From NCBI GenBank assembly GCA_900547295.1, contig URGK01000030.1, forward strand, positions 1 to 29,931: 29,931 bases of DNA, given 5' to 3'. The position numbers and the translations under genes were made by a program. Each line of letters opens with the position of its first letter. Within the stretch, counting starts at the first letter, position 1. Of the stretch, positions 15,077-21,525 are shown one piece after another. Source of the stretch: an uncultured Eubacteriales bacterium. Lineage in GTDB: Bacteria > Bacillota > Clostridia > Peptostreptococcales > Anaerovoracaceae. The notes under the pieces are model-generated. The model was not told where the DNA came from, ran no database searches, and saw only the letters and a list, made by a program, of their open reading frames with translations.

Positions 15077-15712
15077 ATGAGCAGTTCCTTTCCTATGCCG
15101 CTGACTGAGGAAGATGAGATTTCCTGTCTGGAAAAGTTAAGCAACGGTGATATGTCTGCCAGAGAAACTCTTATAAAGCACAATCTGAGACTTGTTGCAC
15201 ATATAGCCAAAAAATATACAGGTACAGGTCAGTCCGCCGACGACCTTATCTCCATCGGCACGATAGGTCTGATAAAGGGCATCGACACCTACAGCAGCAA
15301 CAGATCCACCCGTCTTGCCACCTATGTTTCCAGATGTATAGAAAACGAAATACTCATGTGCATAAGGAGCACAAAAAAAATCAAAGCCGAGGTTTCACTA
15401 AATGTGCCCATCGGTATTGACAATGACGGAAACTCCATAAGTTTTGATGACATCCTGGGCACAGACCCCGATGACATTCTTAACAGTCTGAGCCTTAAAA
15501 TCCAGGTTTCCCAGCTTTTGCGGTCACTGGATAAAGTTCTTACAGACCGTGAAAAACAGATAGTTCTTATGCGTTACGGCATCAAAGGCTGTGAGGCAAA
15601 GACCCAGAGAGAGATAGCCGCAGAGCTTGGAATAAGCCGCTCATATGTTTCGCGTATAGAGAAAAAGGCTTTGCAGAAGCTTAAGGACTATCTCAAGGTT
15701 TCGGCAATCTGA
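15077..15712 (+). CDS. sigK: SigK-like sporulation sigma factor without pro-sequence
   Basis: Sigma-70 family factor (211 residues) resembling SigK/SigE. Seen: FPMPLTEEDEISCLEKL, region 2 with NLRLVAHIAKKY and DDLISIGTIGLIKGIDTY, RLATYVSRCIENEILM (2.3-2.4), and region 4 with DREKQIVLMRYGI and the helix-turn-helix QREIAAELGISRSYVSRIEKKAL. The FPxPL...EE start and VSLNVPIGIDNDGN resemble B. subtilis SigK just after its processed N-terminus. An in-frame TAA at 15050-15052 rules out a pro-peptide. The gene is undivided, with no skin-type insertion. It overlaps the convergent PBP gene by 25 bases. Confidence 0.85.
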   Translation: MSSSFPMPLTEEDEISCLEKLSNGDMSARETLIKHNLRLVAHIAKKYTGTGQSADDLISIGTIGLIKGIDTYSSNRSTRLATYVSRCIENEILMCIRSTKKIKAEVSLNVPIGIDNDGNSISFDDILGTDPDDILNSLSLKIQVSQLLRSLDKVLTDREKQIVLMRYGIKGCEAKTQREIAAELGISRSYVSRIEKKALQKLKDYLKVSAI

Positions 15713-17199
15713 TCAAATACTTTAAGGGCTGAATTTCCGCCGGATTTACCGTCTTCGCAGAAGACGGTAATTGTATATTCAGGCTCATCATAAGGGAAAA
15801 ATCCCGTAAACCAGCCGTGTATCATGCTGCCTGCCTCGGCAGAGCCTGTCTTGCCTGCGCACAAAAGCGTGCTGCTGCCGGCTCCCGTGCCGTATTCTGT
15901 TACGGCTTTCATCATTTCTGTTATTTCATCTGCTGTTTTTTCTGAAATAATGCGACTTTTTTCCTGTTTTTCGCTTATTATATGAATACCTGTGTCAATA
16001 CCGCCGTTTGCAATTATATTGGTTATCCTCGCCGCCTGAACAGGTGATACGAGAAGTGTTCCCTGTCCTATTGACATATTGGCAATGCCTGCTCCCGCAG
16101 CCTCCTGCTCTGCTGTTATCCGGCCTGCTGCTTCCTCTTTAAATCCTAAGACTTTGGTTCCCGTTCCCATTTTTTGCGCCATATCTCTTACAGCCTCATA
16201 GCCTGCAACCTGCCCAAGCTGTATAAACGCGCAGTTGCAGGATTTTGCAAAGGCCTCCGTAAGATTTAGTCTGCCGTGAGCCGCTGTGCATTTTATCTTA
16301 ACATCTCCAAAGCTTTCCTCGCCGCCGCAGTAAAATTTCATTTCATCTGTATCGGCTCCCGCTTCAAGCGCCGCCGCGGCGGTCACTATTTTGAATACCG
16401 AGCCCGGAGGATATCCCTGCAGCGCCTTGTTGATAAGGCATCCGCTATTGCTTTCCAGAAAATTCTCTATCTGCTGGGGACTATAGTCAGGGGTACTTGC
16501 CATTGCAAGTATATTGCCTGTTTCTGTTTCAAGTACAACGGCGGCAGAGTTGTATTCACAGTTTTTCAGGATTTTTTCAGTTGTTTTCTGCATCTGTATA
16601 TCTATAGTTGTGAGAAAGGCGTCCTCCGCATAGGAAACATACGGGCTCTCGCCTTTAAGTATATTGCCCTCGCCGTCTGTATATACAAAGGTGCTGTTGT
16701 CCTCACTGTAAAGCCTGCTCTGATATCTGGCCTCAAGACCTGCTGCCCCCTTATTTCCGCTGAGATACCCCAGAAGATGCGCCGCAGGCTGATTTGCGCT
16801 GTATCTGCTGCCTGCTTCTATTACATAGGCATTGTAGTTTTTTTCAAGGCTCTCCCTTATGTTCTGATTTTTGTTTTCTGTATGGTATATGGCGTAGGTG
16901 TCGTTTGTTTTGTCGCCCTCGACTGCATCTGCCGCCTCAAGAAGCTGCCTTGCTTTCATATCAAGCCTGCTTCTCTTGATGATATATACATAGTTTGTAG
17001 AGGCGTCTGTTATTCTTGCACCGTTTCTATCATATATGATGCTTCTGGTATCCGTACCGTTTATTTTGAGAGTCTGCTGCATTCTTGCCGCATCTCCAAG
17101 GTCCTTATGGCCCTCTACCTGTATATATTCGGCTCTGACTGCCAGCGCTGCAAGACACACTGAAAATGCGACTGCTAAAATTTTAATTCTTTTTTTCAT
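15688..17199 (-). CDS. Short class B penicillin-binding protein (PbpA/FtsI type)
   Basis: Bitopic DD-transpeptidase of 503 residues. Seen: N-terminal anchor (about 5-24), a short pedestal with SIIYDRNGARITD, and a transpeptidase domain with SVFK (Ser267), SCN (Ser320) and KTGSAE (Lys450). It lacks PASTA repeats and is shorter than SpoVD or FtsI (about 580-660), resembling the compact PbpA type. I chose the ATG at 17199; a GTG nine bases earlier is inside the stem region. GGGGG, the only ribosome binding site, lies in the 3' arm of an intrinsic terminator ending at the ATG. Location opposite sigK makes a sporulation role possible but unproven. Confidence 0.9.
   Translation of the reverse strand: MKKRIKILAVAFSVCLAALAVRAEYIQVEGHKDLGDAARMQQTLKINGTDTRSIIYDRNGARITDASTNYVYIIKRSRLDMKARQLLEAADAVEGDKTNDTYAIYHTENKNQNIRESLEKNYNAYVIEAGSRYSANQPAAHLLGYLSGNKGAAGLEARYQSRLYSEDNSTFVYTDGEGNILKGESPYVSYAEDAFLTTIDIQMQKTTEKILKNCEYNSAAVVLETETGNILAMASTPDYSPQQIENFLESNSGCLINKALQGYPPGSVFKIVTAAAALEAGADTDEMKFYCGGEESFGDVKIKCTAAHGRLNLTEAFAKSCNCAFIQLGQVAGYEAVRDMAQKMGTGTKVLGFKEEAAGRITAEQEAAGAGIANMSIGQGTLLVSPVQAARITNIIANGGIDTGIHIISEKQEKSRIISEKTADEITEMMKAVTEYGTGAGSSTLLCAGKTGSAEAGSMIHGWFTGFFPYDEPEYTITVFCEDGKSGGNSALKVFDQIAETLR
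15746..15770 (+). terminator. Candidate sigK terminator inside the PBP coding region
   Basis: ttaccgtcttc (15746-15756), gca, gaagacggtaa (15760-15770): a perfect 11-bp stem 33 bases past the sigK-like stop, then TTGTATATTC. The tail is only partly T-rich. On the other strand it encodes residues near the PBP C-terminus. Confidence 0.55.
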
Positions 17200-17234
17200 A
17201 AAAAACACCCCCGCAGTAGTTTTTACTGCAGGGG
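17200..17234 (-). terminator. Intrinsic terminator between DUF1015 gene and PBP, ending at the PBP start
   Basis: Minus strand: CCCC, a bulged T, GCAGTA (17234-17224), 5-base loop, TACTGC GGGG (17218-17209), then G, TG and six T directly before the ATG at 17199. Strong GC stem plus T-run. It begins 20 bases after the DUF1015 stop and contains the PBP ribosome binding site. Confidence 0.85.
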
Positions 17235-17254
17235 CTCATGTTATACAATAATGT

Positions 17255-18493
17255 TTATAGCATATGGATAAGAAGTCCGCTTCCAAGCTTTGGCTCAAAC
17301 CATGTTGATTTAGGCGGCATTATCATATCGGCATCGGAAACTGCCAGAAGATCTGAAATGCTTACAGGGTATACTGCAAATGCAACTTTCATATCTGAGT
17401 TTACTCTTCTTTCAAGCTCCGCAAGGCCTCTGATACCTCCTACGAAGTCTATTCTGTCGCTGGTTCTCGGATCGTCTATGCCAAGCACAGGTCCCAGCAG
17501 GTTGTTCTGAAGCACTGCAACATCAAGTGAGTCTATCACATGGTCAGGTATTATGCGATCTGTTGCTTTGAGCCTGTACCATTTACCGTCAATAAACATT
17601 CCGAAGAAATGCTTTGCCTCCGGCGCGTATATTTCAACGCCCTTTTCTTCGACCTCAAAGCCTGCTTCTTCAATTTTTTTGAGAAAGCTTTCGGAATCAA
17701 GTCCGTTAAGGTCTTTTACAACTCTGTTGTAATCGAATATATGCAGGTCGCTGTCAGGGAATATCGCCGCCATAAAGAAGTTGAATTCCTCATCGCCTGT
17801 GAAATCCGGGTGCTCCTCTCTGCGCTTCATACCTACTTTAAATGCCGAGGCGCTTCTGTGATGTCCGTCTGCAATGTAAAGCGCAGGGATTTCCTTAAAC
17901 AGTCCCGTAAGTGTGGCTATAGTGTTTTCGTCTGTTACAGGCCAGAGCATATGTCTGATGCCGTCTGATGCCGTAATATCATATTCAGGCTCGTGGTGCT
18001 CCGCCCAGCCCTCAACTATTACTCTGATGCGCTTGTCATCTCTGTAGGTCAGAAATACAGGCTCTGTGTTGGCGTTGCATACGTCAAAATGATTAATTCT
18101 GTCTATTTCCTTTTCGACTCTTGTAAGCTCGTGTTTTTTGATTATGTTGTTTTTGTATTCATCTACGCTGACACAGCCGAATATGCCTGTCTGCACTCTG
18201 CCGTCCATAATCTCTCTGTAAACATAAAGCGCAGGAGTCTCCTCCTGTGTGAAAATGCCCTTTGCTCTGAAATCCGCTATGTTGTCTCTTGCTTTTTCGT
18301 ATACCTCCTGCGAGTGCTGGTCTGCCTGCGGCAGATCTATCTCAGCTCTGCAGATATGAAGAAAGCTGTATGGATTTCCCTCTGCCATCTGGGCAGCTTC
18401 TTCTCTGTTCATTACGTCGTATGGAAGTGAAATAACCTTGTCCGCATACTGTTTCTGCGGTCTTACTGCTCTGAATGGTTTTACTGTTGCCAT
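17255..18493 (-). CDS. DUF1015 family protein
   Basis: A 412-residue soluble protein of the DUF1015 family, conserved in Clostridia, Bacteroidetes and archaea; its biochemical function is not established to my knowledge. Seen: N-terminal VKPFRAVRP and VISLPYDVMNREEA, NPYSFLHICRAEID, YVYREI, GIFGCVSVDEY, a central IKKHELTRVEKEIDRINHF segment, ALYIADGHHRSASAF (about 215) and FVGGIRGLAELE near the C-terminus; these are characteristic of the family. The DGHHR motif could be catalytic, but this is inference. It follows cmk by three bases and ends before a strong terminator. Confidence 0.85.
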   Translation of the reverse strand: MATVKPFRAVRPQKQYADKVISLPYDVMNREEAAQMAEGNPYSFLHICRAEIDLPQADQHSQEVYEKARDNIADFRAKGIFTQEETPALYVYREIMDGRVQTGIFGCVSVDEYKNNIIKKHELTRVEKEIDRINHFDVCNANTEPVFLTYRDDKRIRVIVEGWAEHHEPEYDITASDGIRHMLWPVTDENTIATLTGLFKEIPALYIADGHHRSASAFKVGMKRREEHPDFTGDEEFNFFMAAIFPDSDLHIFDYNRVVKDLNGLDSESFLKKIEEAGFEVEEKGVEIYAPEAKHFFGMFIDGKWYRLKATDRIIPDHVIDSLDVAVLQNNLLGPVLGIDDPRTSDRIDFVGGIRGLAELERRVNSDMKVAFAVYPVSISDLLAVSDADMIMPPKSTWFEPKLGSGLLIHML

Positions 18494-18496
18494 ATC

Positions 18497-19138
18497 CTAT
18501 TTTACCTTTCTTAATATATATTCTGTAACCTCATCTATGCTCATACCTGTAGTATCAAGCTCTATTGCATCGTCTGCCTTGCGCAGCGGTGTTATTTCCC
18601 GGTGCATATCATTGTAGTCGCGCTCCTGCATATCCGCAAGGACTTTCTCGTAGGATATATCCTCGCCCTTTAAAAGCAGCTCCTTGTATCTTCTCTCTGC
18701 TCTTTCCTCTGCCGAAGCCGTAAGGTATATTTTGAGCTCTGCGTCCTTTAGAACCACTGTACCTATATCTCTGCCGTCCATTATAACGCTTTTGGTGCTT
18801 CCCATTTTTTTCTGAAGCTCTACCAACTTGGCTCTGACCGGCGCCAGTGCCGAGCACTCCGAGGCCTTGCGGGATATTTCCTGCGTCCTTATTCTGTCGC
18901 TTATATCCTCACCGTCAAGGATTGTCTTTCCGCCCGAAAAGTCTATGTCCGTAGCCTCAAGCATTGCCAAAAGCGCGTCCTCATCGTACATATCAACATT
19001 ATCTCTGATAAGCTTGTAGCCTACCGCTCTGTACATCGCTCCCGTATCTATATAGTCTATGTCAAGAGCCCTGGCAACCTGCTTTGCTATGGTGCTTTTG
19101 CCTGCTCCTCCCGGTCCGTCTATTGCTATTCTTATCAT
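18497..19138 (-). CDS. cmk: Cytidylate kinase
   Basis: Phosphorylates CMP and dCMP with ATP, recycling pyrimidine nucleotides. Seen: P-loop IAIDGPGGAGKSTIAKQVA (about 4-20), YIDTGAMYRAVG, the CMP-binding insert around GEDISDRIRTQEISRKASECSA, MDGRDIGTVVL, and LTASAEERAERRYKE of the lid. The length of 213 residues is normal. It begins one base past the nrdR stop, so translation is probably coupled. The pairing with nrdR, which controls dNTP synthesis, makes metabolic sense. Confidence 0.97.
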   Translation of the reverse strand: MIRIAIDGPGGAGKSTIAKQVARALDIDYIDTGAMYRAVGYKLIRDNVDMYDEDALLAMLEATDIDFSGGKTILDGEDISDRIRTQEISRKASECSALAPVRAKLVELQKKMGSTKSVIMDGRDIGTVVLKDAELKIYLTASAEERAERRYKELLLKGEDISYEKVLADMQERDYNDMHREITPLRKADDAIELDTTGMSIDEVTEYILRKVK

Positions 19139-19139
19139 A

Positions 19140-19604
19140 TTAATTGCCCTTCTGTTTTCCTAATAGTTTTTCGATTTCGGCCACAAAGGTATTCACATCC
19201 GTAAACTGTCTGTATACTGAAGCAAATCTCACATATGCAACCTGATCAACATCCTTGAGCTGATCCATTATCAGCTCCCCTATAAATGAGCTTTCGATTT
19301 CTTTTTCCATCATGTTGTTAAGACCTCTTTCAATCTGATCAACCATATTCTCCATAGTCGCAACTGTAACAGGTCGTTTTTCGCAGGCTTTGATAATTCC
19401 GTTCATAATTTTTCGTCTGTCAAAAGCCTCTCTGGAGCCATCTTTTTTTACGACCATCAGAATTACTTCTTCGACTTTTTCGTATGTGGTAAATCTCCTG
19501 CTGCAGCGTTCGCATTCTCTTCTTCGTCTGATTGCGTGTCCGTCTTCTGTAGGTCTTGAGTCTATAACTTTGGTTTCCTGATTGTCACAAAAAGGGCATC
19601 TCAT
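19140..19604 (-). CDS. nrdR: Transcriptional repressor NrdR
   Basis: Zinc-ribbon/ATP-cone repressor of ribonucleotide reductase genes, responding to ATP/dATP. Seen: zinc ribbon with Cys3, Cys6, Cys31 and Cys34 (CPFC, CERC), RRRRECERCSRRFTTYE, VVKKDGSREAFDRRKI starting the ATP cone (about 46-136), and YVRFASVYRQF. The length of 154 residues is normal. AGGAGG (19614-19619) precedes the ATG and a good promoter lies upstream. Confidence 0.97.
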   Translation of the reverse strand: MRCPFCDNQETKVIDSRPTEDGHAIRRRRECERCSRRFTTYEKVEEVILMVVKKDGSREAFDRRKIMNGIIKACEKRPVTVATMENMVDQIERGLNNMMEKEIESSFIGELIMDQLKDVDQVAYVRFASVYRQFTDVNTFVAEIEKLLGKQKGN

Positions 19605-19647
19605 ATTATGGTTCCTCCTAAATAAATTTCTATTCAGCTCAGCTTAT

Positions 19648-19676
19648 AGTATACCCACATATTGTGCCTCTTGCAA
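19648..19676 (-). promoter_or_regulatory. Promoter of nrdR-cmk operon
   Basis: Minus strand: TTGCAA (19676-19671), 17-base spacer, TATACT (19653-19648), 44 bases before the nrdR ATG. The spacer holds a small palindrome, CACAATATGTG. Confidence 0.65.
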
Positions 19677-19681
19677 GCATT

Positions 19682-19930
19682 TTAGCCAAAAGCGCCCTTT
19701 ACATCCACAAGTATCACATCTTCTCCCACCGTTTTGACATCAGACCATCTGATTACGATGTCCTCTTCTCCCTTGCCGAAGAGATTGAATATCCCTCTGC
19801 TGCCCGGAAGCACTATTCCGTCAATGGTACCTGCCTGAAGATTTATCTCTATGTCGCATACATAGCCCAGACTTTTGCCGTCAAATATGTTTATAACCTC
19901 TTTGTTTCTTATCTCATCAGTATTAAGCAT
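19682..19930 (-). CDS. ymxH: YlmC/YmxH family PRC-barrel protein
   Basis: Small PRC-barrel protein (82 residues) of the YlmC/YmxH sporulation-associated family. Seen: NTDEIRNKEVINIFDGKSLGYVCDIEI, a GTIDGIVLPG strand-turn, the glycine-rich GIFNLFGKGEEDIVIRWSDVKTVGEDVILV, all typical. I chose the ATG at 19930 because GGGAGGG lies just upstream; an earlier GTG overlaps that site. It stands between the Nudix gene and nrdR. Family members are sporulation-linked in Bacillus and Clostridium, though the exact role is unknown. Confidence 0.9.
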   Translation of the reverse strand: MLNTDEIRNKEVINIFDGKSLGYVCDIEINLQAGTIDGIVLPGSRGIFNLFGKGEEDIVIRWSDVKTVGEDVILVDVKGAFG

Positions 19931-19995
19931 CTTTCCCTCCCTGCACACTTTTTATAATATATATGCCTGCATTGCGGGTTTAATGCCTTTTTGAG

Positions 19996-20469
19996 CTATA
20001 TATTTATGCTTTGTCCGTCAAGTGAAGCGTATACAAGATGATCGCCTCTGTATTCAAGCCTCATTTCAAAGTACGGTCTTGCTTCTATGAGATATTTTAA
20101 AAACAGTCTGTCGCCCTCCCAGAGATTGAGATTAAAGATTTCGGAAACGGGAATCCATTCAAACTGTCCCTCGTCTGATACAGGCTCGCATATTTTCTGA
20201 AAGTCATCTGATGTATATATGTGCATTTCCTCGTCATCAAAGGTATCCGATATGAACTGCACCACAGCTCTTTTTGTGAAGCTGTTCATTTTAAAGCCTG
20301 TTTCCTCTATAACCTCTCTTACCGCACATTCGTCTACGGTTTCTCCCGGCTCCAGCTTGCCGCCTGCTGCAATCCACTTGCCTGCGTTGGGGTCGTTTTG
20401 TTTTTTGTTTCTGTAAAGCATAAGCCAGTTTTCGCCCGACTCAAGATAGCACTGTGTTGATATTATCAT
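19996..20469 (-). CDS. Nudix hydrolase, MutT-like
   Basis: Nudix pyrophosphatase (157 residues). The Nudix box is intact at about 37-59: GGKLEPGETVDECAVREVIEETGF, giving the metal-binding REVxEE core. The rest fits the mammalian MTH1/clostridial 8-oxo-dGTP diphosphatase group (YLESGENWLMLYRNKKQND, KWIAAGG, EGQFEWIPVSEI, FEMRLEYRGDHL). Likely substrate is an oxidised purine nucleotide, by family inference. The AEC stop TAG overlaps its ribosome binding site (TAGGAGGG), so the two genes are one transcription unit. Confidence 0.88.
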   Translation of the reverse strand: MIISTQCYLESGENWLMLYRNKKQNDPNAGKWIAAGGKLEPGETVDECAVREVIEETGFKMNSFTKRAVVQFISDTFDDEEMHIYTSDDFQKICEPVSDEGQFEWIPVSEIFNLNLWEGDRLFLKYLIEARPYFEMRLEYRGDHLVYASLDGQSINI

Positions 20470-20478
20470 ACTGCCCTC

Positions 20479-21444
20479 CTAGAAAATCCCCGCTGTTTTG
20501 AATATAAACAGCCACAGAAACATTGTAATGCATGCAAAGGCCGAGGTGAAAATAACCGAAGCCCCCGCCAGCACACCGTCTGAATCCATCTGCTGCGCCA
20601 TTGTAAATGATGATATTGCGCAGGGCGCTGCGAATATTCCCACAAGGGTTACAAATTCAATGTTGGCTATTCCCATTAGGGCTGCCACAGTAAGCACTGC
20701 TCCCGGTACTATAACAAGTCTTGACAGCACTACAACTATGAGATTGCGCCTGCAATCTTTAACCGAGCCAAACTCAAAGGATGCACCCAGTATCATCAGG
20801 GCAATGGGTGTTGCCGTAGAGCTGAGGCTGTTTACCGTATCCTCCACCACCTCCGGCAGTGTAATTCCCGCAAGGGAAAACACAATGCCTGCCGCCGCTC
20901 CTATTATCAGGGGGTTTTTTGCTATGTTGGCAAACAGTCTGCCTGCTCTTACCCTGGAATCTCTGTACACCTCAAGGGTTGCCACCGCCAGTATGTTGTA
21001 AAGAGGCACTACTATTGCAATCATCACCGCCGTAACGCCGACGTTGCCGTGTCCGTATATGTTGGTGGCTATGGGAAGCCCCATTATAACGAAGTTGCTC
21101 CTGTATATGGCCTGTATCATAGCGCCTCTTGAGGCGCTGCTTTTTTCTATTTTGAGTGTAACCGCAGTGCCTATCGCATATTCTATTCCTATTGCCGCCA
21201 GGGTGAATATTATGAGGCGCAGGTTTACAATTTCTCTGATGTGGGAGTTGTATATGTTTGCAAACATCAGAAACGGGAACAGCACATCAAATGCAAGTCT
21301 GTTCATTTTTTTGAGCTCCGCATCGTTTACAATTCCTGTTTTTCTTACGATAAAGCCTATGGCAAGCAGTATGAACATAGGTATTACCGCTTCTATGCAT
21401 ATTTTAAAATTCTCTGCCAAAATGTCATCTCTTTTCTCTGCCAT
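20479..21444 (-). CDS. AEC family transporter (auxin efflux carrier type)
   Basis: Ten-helix permease of the AEC family, which in bacteria often moves organic acids such as malate; the substrate here is unknown. Seen: about ten hydrophobic segments, VIPMFILLAIGFIVRKTGI near the start, LPFxxFxN-like FDVLFPFLMFANI, RSNFVIMGLPIATNIYG and LSSTATPIALMILGASFEFG in the second half. ATG at 21444 (321 residues, MAEKRDD) is favoured by a GAGG-hairpin-ATG arrangement; an ATG at 21474 adds ten residues and would make a leaderless mRNA. Confidence 0.88.
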   Translation of the reverse strand: MAEKRDDILAENFKICIEAVIPMFILLAIGFIVRKTGIVNDAELKKMNRLAFDVLFPFLMFANIYNSHIREIVNLRLIIFTLAAIGIEYAIGTAVTLKIEKSSASRGAMIQAIYRSNFVIMGLPIATNIYGHGNVGVTAVMIAIVVPLYNILAVATLEVYRDSRVRAGRLFANIAKNPLIIGAAAGIVFSLAGITLPEVVEDTVNSLSSTATPIALMILGASFEFGSVKDCRRNLIVVVLSRLVIVPGAVLTVAALMGIANIEFVTLVGIFAAPCAISSFTMAQQMDSDGVLAGASVIFTSAFACITMFLWLFIFKTAGIF

Positions 21445-21452
21445 ATTAAAGA

Positions 21453-21472
21453 GCAGTATCGCTACTGCCCTC
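21453..21472 (-). promoter_or_regulatory. Hairpin between Shine-Dalgarno and AEC transporter start
   Basis: Minus strand: GAGG (21472-21469), then GCAGTA (21468-21463), loop GCGA, TACTGC (21458-21453), eight bases and ATG (21444). A 6-bp stem with a GNRA loop; folding leaves normal spacing of eight bases. Confidence 0.5.
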
Positions 21473-21479
21473 ATATACT

Positions 21480-21507
21480 ATTATATGCTTTTTTGCCCGA
21501 TGTTCAA
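21480..21507 (-). promoter_or_regulatory. Promoter of AEC transporter and Nudix genes
   Basis: Minus strand: TTGAAC (21507-21502), 16-base spacer, TATAAT (21485-21480). The expected start of transcription, near 21473, is at the upstream ATG or the GAGG. Confidence 0.7.
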
Positions 21508-21525
21508 CGAATAATTTTGCTGAGT

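Noticed and set aside
14989..15210. Minus-strand open frame overlapping the sigK-like start region
   Set aside because: No ribosome binding site or similarity; overlaps the DUF1540 end and the sigK-like N-terminus.
16276..17163. Long plus-strand open frame (295 codons) opposite the PBP gene
   Set aside because: GTG start without ribosome binding site, cysteine- and tyrosine-rich with no recognisable domain, fully antisense to a gene with intact SVFK, SCN and KTG motifs.
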